DNA of 64,000 nt from Diphasiastrum complanatum (Eukaryota > Streptophyta > Lycopodiopsida > Lycopodiales > Lycopodiaceae). Shown here one piece after another: positions 10,448 through 20,982 of this stretch; position 1 is the first letter of the stretch, and each line of letters begins with the position of its first letter. The stretch is taken from assembly GCA_029204225.1 (NCBI GenBank), contig CM055102.1, forward strand, positions 30,603,632 through 30,667,631. Direction: 5' to 3'. The notes under the pieces were generated by a model. That model made no database searches, was not told the origin of the DNA, and saw nothing but the letters and a program-made list of their open reading frames with translations. Both the position numbers and the translations under genes were made by a program.

Positions 10448-11843
10448 TGGTGGTATATTGTCCCTTGTAGGGACATTCCGCAATTCTGTGTCCTTCACCG
10501 CATCCGTAGCAGCCGTAATTTCTTCCACCTTGACGCTGAGTTTGAGTTGCATAGGCCGCAACATATTCATTTATGGCAAGATCCATAATGGTTCATCCAG
10601 TCCATAACATTGCTGCTGCTCAAGTTGAGATGGCATTTGCATCTCTGGTTCTGCTGTTGTCAGGTTTACATGAGCCACTTGTTGATTGGCTGGCCCTGGT
10701 GGAGCAGGTAAGGCCATAAACTGTGGTTGATTTGGTGCGCCGTACCTTGGTGCCGCGTTGGGTGCCCCTTGATGGTAGGGATAAGAAGTCTGATAAGGAC
10801 TTCTCTTCTGTTGAACAATCCGGGGGTTGAACGGGCAAAATGCGGTATCATGCGGTGTTGCATTGCACAGATGGCAGAATCTATGTGTCAGTCTCAGATT
10901 TTGCTTTAGGACTAGACACTTGTTCACTGTATGGTTTTGCATGCACACTGAACACCATACATTTTTCCGTCTTGGATACTGCAGCTGGTTTGGTTCCGGT
11001 TGATGTGGCATTACTGCTATAGATCCCTGTAAAGCTTTCAGTTTATGGTCAAACTACGCCGTAAGTTGTTCCATCTGCTGTTTGTGTAATTTTGTCATTT
11101 GCTCCAACAACAGTTATGTGGATAGAGCAGATGCATTTGATGATGATGATGCTAACGAGGGAGTAGGGGTGGGTGGATGGATATTCATCGTCAGATTCCT
11201 TATCCTCTTCCCTGATGGCATCTTCCATAGCTTCTTGTAGAGTAGCGTACTGCTCCCGTCATTTTAGTTCTCTTCTGATGCTTCGTGGTAGTCCGACTAG
11301 AATCCACATGATCACCACATGATCGGGAGTTAGGGCTGCACTGCACGCGGATCGTAAGTATTTGACCCGCTCAATATAGTCCCTGACCCTTTCTCTTTTT
11401 CCCATCTTGACTTTGCTCAGCAGGAGGAACGGGTCTTCCAGGAACTTTCTTGGTTTAAAGTGCGTAATGAGAGCCGCTTTAACCGTTTCCCAGGTATATT
11501 TTTCTTCCTTTGACAGGTTGAAAAACCAATCCTAAGCCACTGCTAATAAAGACATGGGGAATAGCATCAGCTTCTCCGTAGGTGTCCGTTCGCCGTAGAT
11601 TTCACAAGCTTGCTCGTAGATCTGGAGGAATCGGATGGGATCTGATGATCCGTCGTATTTTGGTATTTCCATCCGTGGTACTCTTCGGACTACTTGCAAG
11701 GGAGCGACAGGTACGGGTTGGCCCATTGGATCTATTGGTGCTGGTTCCGATTCTACCTCTTGTTGCACGGCTGCTAATCTAGGAAGGTGTGGTGCTTGAT
11801 CTGCTATCCTTCATGCTATTGATTGTCCTGATCTCAGATTCAT
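10448..11843 (-). pseudogene. Ty3/gypsy gag with three zinc knuckles (minus)
   Basis: Gag starts at 11843 with MNLRSGQ, a stop follows soon after, then the Retrotrans_gag core. The core includes VPRMEIPKYDGSSDPIRFL, a stop near 11534, then DWFFNLSKEE and VKMGKRERVRDYIERVKYLR. Three zinc knuckle-like motifs follow in order: CSVCMQNHTVNKC, CHLCNATPHDTAFC and, in another frame near 10500, CYGCGEGHRIAEC. Between them is a Pro, Ala, Gln-rich linker. Most Ty3/gypsy gags carry one knuckle. Protease and RT are not seen; the left end abuts the integrase fragment. Confidence 0.85.
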
Positions 11844-12028
11844 CCGATGGTGGGCTCCAAAGTGATTGGATCTTGCTTATACAGTAGGATGCAGTCTAGA
11901 TCTCAAGGATCTGTTCGATCTGATCGGTCAGAAGTGAATTTTAGGCCTTTTACGGTGGGTTTTCCTTGATAACTTTTTACTCCTTGCACTGATTGGCCTG
12001 AGATTTTGACAGTAGCTGGATCTGATGC

Positions 12029-12381
12029 AACATAAGGGGAGTGAGAGCAAACATTGGGAAAAGAAAGATTGTAGTGTGGCGGGAAGTGACTCCATTGCCC
12101 AATGGATAAGGCACTGAGAAAGAAAATCAATTTGATGATGCTTGCTTGAACCAGATCAAATCTAAACATATTTGTGTGGACAAGTATAGCAATATGCGGA
12201 TAAGTGGATGTCATCAAATGTTAAACCCATTTATATTCTCAAATCATAGGAAAGCATCCATCTCTATCTAGATCCATTTAAGTTTATTCATTAGATTTTG
12301 TGATCCATGAAAGGTATTGAGAAAAATGACGCTAGACATTTCTAAAAGAAGATACGTCTCTACCAGCATTATCATCAGATG
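12029..12381 (+). repeat. Dispersed direct repeat, copy 1
   Basis: The sequence starting CATAAGGGGAGT and running to CATTATCATCAGATGT is repeated at 63738-64000. Copy 1 has an extra block of about 90 bases near 12070-12160 missing from copy 2. No coding motif was seen. Its identity is unknown. Confidence 0.85.
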
Positions 12382-12482
12382 TATCATGGGATGCGTCTCC
12401 CATCAAATTGAATCTTGATAGGCAAGGATTCATAGATTAGATTGATTGCCCTTCGTGCAAAATCCTTATCAAGCATGGATCG

Positions 12483-13118
12483 TGTGAAAGATTCAACTAG
12501 TTTGATCACATTTGTTATATTTCCATATTTGGCAAATTGAGGCCAATTTTGTTTTAGACTTAGAGTTTGACTTTTCAAAGTTCATTAGTCTAAATTTCAT
12601 TTGAATAAACACTTCTAGAAAGTGTGGGAAAGTTAGAAGTTGACTTTCAGTAGATTCAAATTTGAATGTGGGGTACTTTTAATTTAGACCAAAAATAGTA
12701 GGGTTAGCATTTTGGAGGGAAAGCCAAGAGGCCAAATATGGTTTGGACCTGTTATAAAAGGATGTAACTCATGGAGAGACATATCTTCTCTCTTCTCTAT
12801 CTCATTTCATGCCTATACATGGTTCTCTTGGGTTCTACTATCCATTGGTGCACTATACTTCTGATTGCATGCAATTCTATTGTAGAATGATCAATAATTG
12901 TTATTTTATGTGTGAATTACCGTAGCATGCTGGTTTTGTCTAGAAAACAATAGTACATTATCATTTGATTCATGTTTGATCAAGTTCTATTAGAGTTTGC
13001 ATCTCATTTTATATGTAGATGCTGATTTTTCAACATTGGTGAGATTGGTAGGATATCTTCTTTTGTAACCCAAGATCTTTTTGTGGATTGGATCGTCAAT
13101 GGTCTGAAGTCCTTCACA
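12483..13118 (+). repeat. Copia D 5' LTR with TATA box
   Basis: This is the TG...CA terminal repeat. TATAAAAG at 12753-12760 is a good candidate promoter for the element's RNA. The 3' LTR has the diverged TATAAACA at the same place. The end is fixed by the primer-binding site that follows directly. Confidence 0.9.
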
Positions 13119-13132
13119 TGGTATTAGAGCTG
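13119..13132 (+). other. Copia D primer-binding site
   Basis: TGGTATTAGAGCTG directly follows the LTR. It is a variant of the tRNA-iMet primer site. Confidence 0.85.
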
Positions 13133-13629
13133 TGTTTTAGGTTATGAAGGAGGAAATCATATCTATCAATTAATTGGTGAAGATATCAAGGCTAGAGAAT
13201 GCTGGAAAGGACTCTACACCAAAATCAAGTTTTTTGCTTTTGTAGATTGGATCTTTTGTAGATCAAAACCCTATATAAGTTAACAAACTTGATCAATTTC
13301 AATTTTTGGTTTCACATACTGGATTTGGCCGATTTTTGGATCATTGGATTAGCCTAAGTGGTGGCTAATAGATTGCATATCAGATTTTCAGCATTTGCAT
13401 GTAGATTTGGAATAGTCATTTTTTTGTGATTTTGTCAAAACCCTAATTTTGATTGGATCTCTAGATAGTGAGGTTGTTGGACTTCATTTGAGTGTGTTTT
13501 GTGAAGTGGCAAAAGTCATTAGATTGAGAATAGATCATAGGTTGATCAAGATTCCATGATTCTATGTGTTGATTTGCTTGGTATAAGTGCATTGAAACAT
13601 GCTGAAAAAGAAGATCGGGTCATTTCTAC

Positions 13630-14275
13630 ATGGCAATCTCAATCGGAGTCATGTTGGAAGCCAACGATAGGCTTACTTTAAGTAACTATTCATTGTGGAA
13701 AGTGAGGATGGAATCACTTCTTGAGATGAATGATGTTTTGGATATTGTTGTAGGTTTGGAGAAGAGACCAGCAACACAACAAGATCAAGTGAGGTATGAT
13801 AAGAGGGCCAAAAAGGCTCTACACATTATTAAGATGAATGTTACCATTGAGCTTCTCAAGGAAGGTGGTAAGTGTACTTCATCTAAGGATGCTTGGGATT
13901 CATTGAGAAGCTTTATGAATCCAAGTATACTTCTAGAGTGTTGACTCTAAGAAGGCAAATCTTTTCTTGTTTGCAAAAGAATGAAGAAAGTCCCAGTACT
14001 TTTGTTTTGAGGATGAAAGCATTGAATCATGAGTTGGCTTGCATTGATGAAAGCATTAAGGAAGGAGAGCTTGTTCAAGTGATTCTTAATGGCTTGTTGG
14101 ATGCTCATGCTAACATTGTTCAAAGTATTGCTAATCAAAGGACTTTGCCAAGTTTGATGGATCTTCAAGAGATCTTAATCAATGAAAAATATAGGCTTCA
14201 AGCAAGAGGTGGATCTACAACGACACTTCAAGAGGAGGCTATGTTCAAAAAGGGCAAATTCAAGGGAAAGTAAGT
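13630..14275 (+). pseudogene. Copia family D gag (UBN2 type), one frameshift
   Basis: Gag starts at ATG 13630 (MAISIGVMLEANDRLTLSNY) with the conserved SLWKVRMESLL. It continues with DKRAKKALHIIKMNV and CTSSKDAWDSL, then shifts frame near 13900. The second frame has RVLTLRRQIFSCLQKNEESP, ELVQVILNGL and LQEILINEKYRLQA, ending at a stop after KKGKFKGK. The UBN2 core is thus complete but split, and no zinc knuckle or protease follows. Just after 14310 an oppositely oriented copia begins. The gag resembles that of D' on the minus strand, so D and D' are related families. Confidence 0.88.
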
Positions 14276-14309
14276 GGTCTAAAGGGCAAGATCAAGGGGA
14301 GGCCAAGAA

Positions 14310-15936
14310 AGGGCGATTCATCGAACCTCACGTCCGTGCTCAGCACCACCTTCTTTGATGTTGGGTTGTAGAGTCGGTAGATCTGTGATCCATTCGAGTA
14401 TCAAACCATGATTTTCAACTCTGACTTTTCGTCGAGCTTACTCCTTTTTTCTTTTGGTATGTGTGTATGCTACACATCCAAACACACATACATACGATAG
14501 ATCGGGATTTTCACCCGTCCACATTTCATATGTCATTTTGTCTTACAAGGCTGTCATTGTGAATCTGTTCTGCAAGTGAACATCTACAGCAATTGCCTTA
14601 GGCCAAAATTGACTTGGCAGTTGTGCTTGCGCCATCATGTACTTTGCTCCTTCGACTAGCGTCCTATTCCTTCTTTCTACTACACCATTATATTGTGGCA
14701 TGCAACTTCACAAAGATTTGCATTCTCATAAGAATTCAACTTAAAAATTCCACCACATCTAGATCCATCAGCTAGGATCTCATCATTTTTCTTGATAAAG
14801 CAAGTATTGGAGTTGAACTTTACATCACAACCATTATCAAGCAACTTTCCCACACCAATTCCTTCTATAGAGCACTCATGATCATTAGCAGTGTAAATAG
14901 ATCTCTTGAGTCCTTTGTAAGGTACAATTGAGTCAAATGACTCCTTTGAATAGCACATATGTGAAGAAGCTCCACTATCTATGTACCAAGCTCCATCTTT
15001 CTTAAAAGGTGATGAAGAAAAACTGGACACCATAAGTGATCCTTCTCCATTACTTGCAGTAGAATCTTCTTCAATCTCTTTGCAGAGATTAGCTTGCTTG
15101 AGTCGGTTTTTCTTCTTAAAGCAATTAGAGACATAGTGCCCCTTCTTGCCACAAAAGAAACACTTCACTTTGTTCTTCTTGGTCTTTGAAGTAGAGGGAT
15201 GAAATGAATCATCCTCTTCACCATCTTTGTCTCGATCTTTGGCTTTATCTTTGTGGGATGTTTGAGAGAACTGGTTCTTACTCCTTCCTTTATGCTTGTC
15301 TTTGACAAAGAGGGCTTTGTCACTTCCACCATGCTTGAGTTTGTTCATCCTGGAAAGTTTATAGCTTTGTCTAGATTCTCCAGAAATAAGAATTCCTTGG
15401 AGAGTTTCTAGATTAGGCAATTCCTCCTTAATGGCAAAAGACTGAACAAGATTATCATAGATATCTTTCAAGCCATTTAAAATGACTTGAACTAGCTCAT
15501 CTTGGTTAGTAGTAACACCAACACAGGAAAGCTCTCTATGCAAACCTTTAACTCTCAGAACATAGTTTGATGCACTCTCTTCACTTCTTTGGAAACTTTG
15601 GAAAATATGATTCCTAAGAGTGAGTATTCTAGAAGTATTTTTTACTTCATATATGGACGTAAGTGCATCCCAGGCTTCTTTGGTTGTAGTGCATGATCCT
15701 CTCTCTCTCAAAATTTCATTAGATACATTCATCTTAATGAAATGTAGAGCCATTCTAGCTCTCTTCCTATACTTAGGAATTTCAGCCTGTGCTTGAGGCG
15801 GCTCCTCAACACCAAGCACAATGTCCATAACATCCTGGAGTATTAAAATAGACTCCATTCTAAACTTTCAAATTGAGTAATCAGAAGTATTTAGTCTTTC
15901 ATTTGCTCCTAGAAGATATCCTCCCAGAGGTGCCAT
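14310..15936 (-). pseudogene. Copia family D' gag-protease joined to integrase (internal deletion, minus)
   Basis: Gag starts at 15936 with MAPLGGYLLGANERL. A TGA at 15870-15868 replaces the conserved Trp of DYSIWKF. The long frame from 15858 then covers UBN2 gag, a Lys-rich linker, the zinc knuckle CFFCGKKGHYVSNC, and protease AWYIDSGASSHMCYSKESF with the catalytic DSG intact. Near 14700 it jumps out of frame into the integrase C-terminus (MPQYNGVVERRNRTLVEGA, then FGCVAY). About 150 residues of pre-integrase and integrase core are missing at the joint. A further stop and a frame change follow to 14320. It lies inside the family D element in inverted orientation. Confidence 0.9.
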
Positions 15937-16660
15937 TTAGATGAAGACTTCTTAGTTATTGGACTGCAATATGTTTGTGCTTGTTCCAATCAGACTTAAA
16001 GTTGTTGCTCTCTTTCACTATAGGTATTTTCAAGGATATTCTACCTTCCTATGTGAAACACTTGCAACTGTATTTGAGAAGGATCTCAAATATTCCACAA
16101 GACAAGATTATCTAGATCAGATACACAAAGTGAATTGTGACACTTTGGCAAGTTTGAATCCTACTTTTGGCACATGTGAAATGCTTCAAAAGAAAACACT
16201 ATTTACACGCAGAAGGCTCAAAGGGTGTTCAATTACTTCAAACTTAGTCTTGATCTTCAATTTCTTGTGTAGGATGCTCAAAACAATGGATTCAGAAAAG
16301 AGCAAGGTTGAATCAAATCAGAATGCTGTCACTCGGATTTTGGACCTATCCGTATCCTCTAGATATGACATATCCATGTAGCTCGAGTTCTATCTAGGCC
16401 AAACTTGGCATTTGCATTTATGAACAACATACTTGCATGGTACAATATTTGTAGCAAGCCTAAAGTCAAGATGGATTATTTTTTCATTTCAACACTTTTC
16501 TCCACATCTACAAGTGTAATCTACCAAAATAGTGATAGATATCACTTTGCATGCATGTTGATCCACCTACATCTACCTACTTTCTACATGTGGCAAATTC
16601 TACACTACTAATGTACAAATTCACTTGCATGTGTCCATGACAACTCTTGCATGCCTTGCA
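15937..16660. other. No gene recognised; CTCGAGTTC-type repeat words
   Basis: No LTR or primer site for D' was found on its upstream side. A plus frame at 15959-16381 has no recognised motif. Near 16380 the phrase TAGCTCGAGTTCTATCTAGG is an outlying diverged copy of the direct repeat that follows. Confidence 0.4.
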
Positions 16661-16899
16661 TGTCAATTTGGACAATTAGGACTTTATGCATTTATGGTAC
16701 CTCGAGTTCCTATTAGCCCAAATTTGGCCATTTCATGATCTAAATCTATATGCATGTTACATGTGACAACTAGATATTATTGCATATGATGTAGCTCGAG
16801 TTCCTACAAGGCTAATTCTGAATTTTACAAGTTGTAACACATGCAAGATGAAAATCTTCATCAACCCCAAAAGTCAAGTTGGATGGCTTTTTGATTTTC
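16661..16899 (+). repeat. Direct repeat, copy 1 (spacing 693 bp)
   Basis: This starts TGTCAATTTGGACAATTAGG and ends GGATGGCTTTTTGATTTTCT. It contains two CTCGAGTTCCTA phrases and matches 17354-17587 closely. No primer site follows, so an LTR pair of a small element is possible but not supported. Confidence 0.85.
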
Positions 16900-17353
16900 T
16901 CACTCCTCCTAAAAAGCTATCAACTTGATTTGAACATTTGATCGTGAAATACTCCAAGGTTAGTCCAATGTTGATGAAGGAACCTTTTGTGTGGATTCTT
17001 TGTTTTGCATTTGTATTGAAGATCATCAAAAGAATCCATCATAGCAACATCCTCACCATAACCATGATAGGATCTCTTTGATGGAAATTTCTTGTCGATT
17101 CCACCAAATTGCCACTATTTCAATATGCCTTCTCCATGCTTGATGGTGATCTTGGATTTGTAAAGTCCATTTGCATGAAGATTGCTTACCAAAAGAGTAG
17201 AAAACCGAAGCTTCCATGCTTCACAATGATCACCAAGATCATAGAGATCAAGATCATAACTTGGGCAAAAGTATTGATTAACAAGATTAAGCTACTAGCT
17301 TATCTAGTCCATACACTATGAACTTTATCCATAAAGGATCTAATCTTGATTTA

Positions 17354-17587
17354 TGTCACTTTGGACAATTAGGACTTCATGCATTTATGGTACCTCGAGT
17401 TTCTACTAGCCCAAATTTGGTCGTTTCATGACCTAAATCTATATGCATGTCACATATGACAACTAGACATTATGATGTAGCTCGAGTTCCTACAAGGCTA
17501 ATTTTGATTTTTACAAGTTGTAACACGACATGCAAGATGAAAATCTTCATCAACCCCAAAAGTCAAGTTGGATGGCTTTTTGATTCT
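17354..17587 (+). repeat. Direct repeat, copy 2
   Basis: This matches 16661-16899 with scattered substitutions and small indels. It runs directly into the unrecognised reading frame at 17588. Confidence 0.85.
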
Positions 17588-18142
17588 CACAAGGATGTCA
17601 GTTACGTCACCATCGACATTACCCCAGCCAAGATTCAACTAATTGGGTTTCCAGACATTGGAGAGACCATCCATGGCAAGGGCACCAGTTACAATCAGAA
17701 CTACTTCAAGAAGGTCTTACTCGACGACGACAAAACCATTGGTTAGACCAATGATGGTATTGTCTTAAAGCTGATCAAGGACCTCAAACTACGTGCAACG
17801 ATGGAAAACCTGATGGTCCTAGTCAAAGTGCACATAGTACACATAGATCACATTCCACCGAACGATCTCTTCTCCCTTACCATGACGTTGAACGACCCCA
17901 CTCACAACTATAAGTGGGCAGAAAATATCTCTGACAAGCTATGCCTAGACCTCAAAACACGAGAAGCTACCACCAAGTGTGGTTATCTCTTACAAATGAT
18001 GGTCCAGCAACACTTAGGGTGCATGACGACTGCAATTCTCAAAGAACTCGAAGATCAATATCATGCCACCAGAAAGCGGGCCAATCCTCAAGTATCAGCC
18101 GTACTCGCCTCAACCACAAGGACAGATACCAACTCAATATAA
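17588..18142 (+). pseudogene. Unrecognised protein frame with one in-frame stop
   Basis: The frame reads through from the repeat at about 17540 to 18142 with a single TAG at 17744-17746. It gives about 190 residues with ordinary protein composition and clearly more C and G than its neighbours. Examples are VTIDITPAKIQLIGFPDIG, YNQNYFKKVLLDDD, HIPPNDLFSLTMTLNDP and LLQMMVQQHLGCMTTAILKE. I know no family that fits. Near 18080 the neighbouring frame becomes Pro/Gln-rich (YQPYSPQPQGQIPTQYNPP), followed by a basic segment (DGRRSHERKRESKRC). A frameshift there would join a structured domain to a disordered tail, a layout seen in capsid (gag-like) proteins. That reading is speculative. Confidence 0.4.
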
Positions 18143-19340
18143 CCCACCCACGATATATGAGTCCAGTACAAATTGAGGAGTTGCCAAGACCACAACCACC
18201 TACACAACAACCAAGATTGGCACTCCGAAGTCCATGAGGACCTACCCATCCAAATATGCCGATGCCACGAAACTGACTGATGAGGATGATGGTCGTCGCA
18301 GTCACGAAAGAAAACGCGAAAGCAAACGATGCAAAGCAATTCGGATGGAGTTCGGATTTGATTGCTGGTCACTGCCAGCTGTATCGTTCCTACAGTCCTC
18401 CAGAATGTAGTCAGACACTGCTGATCTACATTTATAAATTCATGTAGCATTCAACAAGATTCAACCAATGTGTGGAATTAAATGAACAAGAGTGAATCAT
18501 ACACACGAATAACAGCCGACTAATTTGCATTCAAGATTAGACATAATAAAAGTGATATGTGCGCAAACGGCCAAAAGGTCATCTATTGATTTCCTGATTC
18601 TTCAAGCACTGCATGTAGATCCACGCAATGCGTTGGCATGAGAGAAATACAGTTCTCTCACGAGCAATGTCTCGCTTACTAGTGGACCTGTTGGATCCTA
18701 TGGATCCTACTCACAAGAAACTTGTCTCGCACGCAGGCGGACTTGTTTTCTATATTTTTCATCTTGATTGCTTACTAGCATCAGACTACATCATCTGTCT
18801 ATCTATATGTATCAAGTATCATCCAAAGAGTATATAGTCGCTCTGTGTAACTTCTAGATTAGAGTATTTAAGCAGCTATAACTAATCAGAAATTACAAGA
18901 GTGGAAGATTAGCCACGACCTAAAGTGTATCTGTTGATGTCATGCTATTAGATCAGATGTTTGTACTTCTGGGTACTTGTATGATCTTGCTGGTCCTTTT
19001 TTGGAGCGTGAGGGCAGAAAAGGGTATCACGACTATTTTCGTGCGGGTTGTTTGACTTTCTCTTGCTGTACCTCGAAAGATTCTCTTTCGCGAATCTTTC
19101 GCGTTCGTGTCTTCGAGTATTTGCTCCTTTGCAGTTTAGCATCCCAAAATCCTCTAGGAATTAAAAAACTAATCAAGTTTATGCAAGACAATGGAAGTGA
19201 AGCAATGAAAAGCAACAATCTAGACACTCGACTCATGATCAAATCAGTGGAAATGACATAAGATCACATATGTGTAAACGGGTCAATTGGGCAATTAGAA
19301 AAAACATAAAACAGGTTCAAATAACAAGTTTTTGAAATAG
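18143..19340. other. No gene recognised; one TTCGCGAATCTTTCGCG motif
   Basis: After the Pro/Gln-rich tail I see no further coding support. TTTCGCGAATCTTTCGCG near 19087 resembles the palindromic motif of the copia LTRs, and TATTTAAG near 18866 could be a TATA-like box. The stretch may be part of a decayed LTR without a recognisable partner. Confidence 0.35.
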
Positions 19341-19346
19341 CTCTTA

Positions 19347-19680
19347 AATTGCTTGAGTGAATTGACACCTTAATGGATGGATCATAATTGCATTTAGCAT
19401 TATTGCCATGGGGAAAGCTGCTTTGTGGATCATTGTGTAGGCAAAGTGATTCAAACAAGCAATCCAAAAAGAGTTCAAGATTGGCAAAACAAATTTCAGA
19501 AAAAGCCCATCAATTGCTTCAGTGAATTGCCGCCTTACTGAATGGATCTTTGGTGCATTCAAGATCATTGCTTCTCCATGGAAAGCTGCTGTGTGGAGGA
19601 TTGTCGATAGCTGCTTCATTCAAAATCATTGCCTTGTCCCATGCAATGCTATTGTGTGGATGAGTGCAGGTAGAAACAAC
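19347..19680 (+). repeat. Diverged tandem repeat, period about 165 bp
   Basis: AATTGCTTGAGTGAATTG at 19347 and AATTGCTTCAGTGAATTG at 19512 begin two units. Each continues to CATGGGGAAAGCTGCTTTG or CATGGAAAGCTGCTGTG. A partial third unit follows near 19615. Confidence 0.75.
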
Positions 19681-20098
19681 TCATGGAGGTAGATGAAAGA
19701 GTCAACATCTGTGTGGAAAAATGGGTGATCACTGCCTTTTAGTCACACTCATGGTCCTCTCATTGACTCTTGAAAAGCCTCTAAGCTAATCCAAAGATGT
19801 GGAGGAATCAAACCTCCACCTTCCAAACGGTGGGCCTAGATTCCAAGGTGGAAAGTGAGGCCCATGGTACTCTTCTGCCCTAAGTAATGCTCATGCTCAG
19901 AGTTCGTGTGTATTTTGGAGGCACCTCCTCCCACAATTTTTCAAGCAGACAGTTCGTAATGTCACAATCTACAAAATGCCTGTGACAGCTGGATTACTAG
20001 CCTTTTCTGTCGGAAGGATGGATCTGAAAGCTGGCTTAGTAGTCCATTCTGTAGGAATCTCACCCTTCGCATGCACCCTTCGCACTGAGCATTACGCA

Positions 20099-20202
20099 GG
20101 AGGGGAAGGCCCGAGCACTCGGACCTTCCGTGCAGTTCGGGCCCTGCCTTCGGGCAACGGCCCTCCCAGCACGGAAGGCCCTCGGGCAGGGCCTTCCCTC
20201 CC
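20099..20202. repeat. GC-rich imperfect inverted repeat upstream of TFIIA gamma
   Basis: The left arm at 20099-20133 (GGAGGGGAAGGCCC to CCTTCCGTGC) pairs with the right arm at 20169-20202 (GCACGGAAGG to GGGCCTTCCCTCCC). The loop of about 35 bases contains CGGGCCCTGCCTTCGGG. Two short direct repeats CGAACTACTTAAAAAA follow at 20204-20230. Confidence 0.7.
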
Positions 20203-20378
20203 ACGAACTACTTAAAAAACGAACTACTTAAAAAAAAAGAATCGGTTTTACATAATGCTCCCATTCTAATTTTAACACTCTTGCGAAATTTATTTTTCTA
20301 AATGTTTGATTGAAAGATTTGAAATGTAACACGCGGGGGAGGACCAGGCCCCACGGTCACCGTAACGCCAAACCTCCG

Positions 20379-20477
20379 CCAATCAGGAAGGGACCTGGGT
20401 CACCCGTAATGCCAAACGCCATCGTGTAGACAAAGTTGTCGACTATGTGACCAAGGCGGGTGGGTACCTATATAAAG
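20379..20477 (+). promoter_or_regulatory. CCAAT box and TATA box of the TFIIA gamma gene
   Basis: CCAAT lies at 20379-20383 in CTCCGCCAATCAGG. TATATAAAG lies at 20469-20477, about 60 bases before the start codon and 90 bases after the CCAAT box. The region is GC-rich compared with its surroundings. A transcription start near 20500 would leave a leader of about 35 bases. This is a normal class II promoter layout and suggests the gene could be expressed. Confidence 0.7.
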
Positions 20478-20535
20478 CACAGCCGCTGGCCCAATTGCAA
20501 CACCCAACAAGAAAAGAAGAAGATTGATCGCTCTT

Positions 20536-20982
20536 ATGACGAATAGAAGGAGAGGGAGAGGGAGAGGGAGCGGGAGCGGGAGCGGAAAAGCGAGAGATGT
20601 AGATGTAGATGTAGATGTAGATGTAGATGGAGGGCGAGAGGGAGAGACGACTCTCGAGCTTTATCGCATGTCCTCGATCGGGAGGGGGCTGGTAGAGGCC
20701 CTGGATGAGATGGTGCTCAACGGCACCATTTCGCCGCTCTTGGCCGCGAAAGTGCTGAAGCAATTTGACAAATCCATTATCGAAGCGCTGCGGACAAAGG
20801 TGCACTCCAAGATCAGGTCCAAGGGCCATCTTGACTCTAAGAGGTATTGTGACAGCGTTTGGACCTTCGATTTGAAGAATGCTAGCTTCAAGACGGACAA
20901 TAGTGACATGCAAGCAGTGGATCGTGTCAAGATTGTGGCCTGTGATGCAGCCTGCGCTGCGATTAAATCACGGCAGCTGTGA
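20536..20982 (+). CDS. TFIIAγ: Transcription initiation factor IIA gamma (small) subunit
   Basis: The frame encodes 148 residues from ATG 20536; an upstream TTG at 20524 is not a plausible start. From residue 36 it follows TFIIA gamma along its whole length: LELYRMSSIGRGLVEALDEM, NGTISPLLAAKVLKQFDKSI, KGHLDSKRYCDSVWTF, and DRVKIVACDA. Known plant proteins are about 106 residues. Here an extra N-terminus of about 35 residues is coded by microsatellites: Arg-Gly and Ser-Gly repeats, then Asp-Val repeats from GATGTA units. TFIIA gamma pairs with the alpha/beta subunit and stabilises TBP on the TATA box in the nucleus. The frame is uninterrupted and intronless, unlike typical plant orthologues, so it may be a retrocopy that has a promoter. 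It lies between the two family D LTRs. Confidence 0.93.
   Translation: MTNRRRGRGRGSGSGSGKARDVDVDVDVDVDGGREGETTLELYRMSSIGRGLVEALDEMVLNGTISPLLAAKVLKQFDKSIIEALRTKVHSKIRSKGHLDSKRYCDSVWTFDLKNASFKTDNSDMQAVDRVKIVACDAACAAIKSRQL

Noticed and set aside
16661-17587. TRIM-type small retrotransposon
   Set aside because: The geometry fits, but neither a primer-binding site nor a polypurine tract was found next to the repeats.
20443-20930. Minus-strand ORFs opposite TFIIA gamma
   Set aside because: They are shadows of the real gene. One contains a run of Ile-Tyr that is simply the GATGTA microsatellite read backwards.
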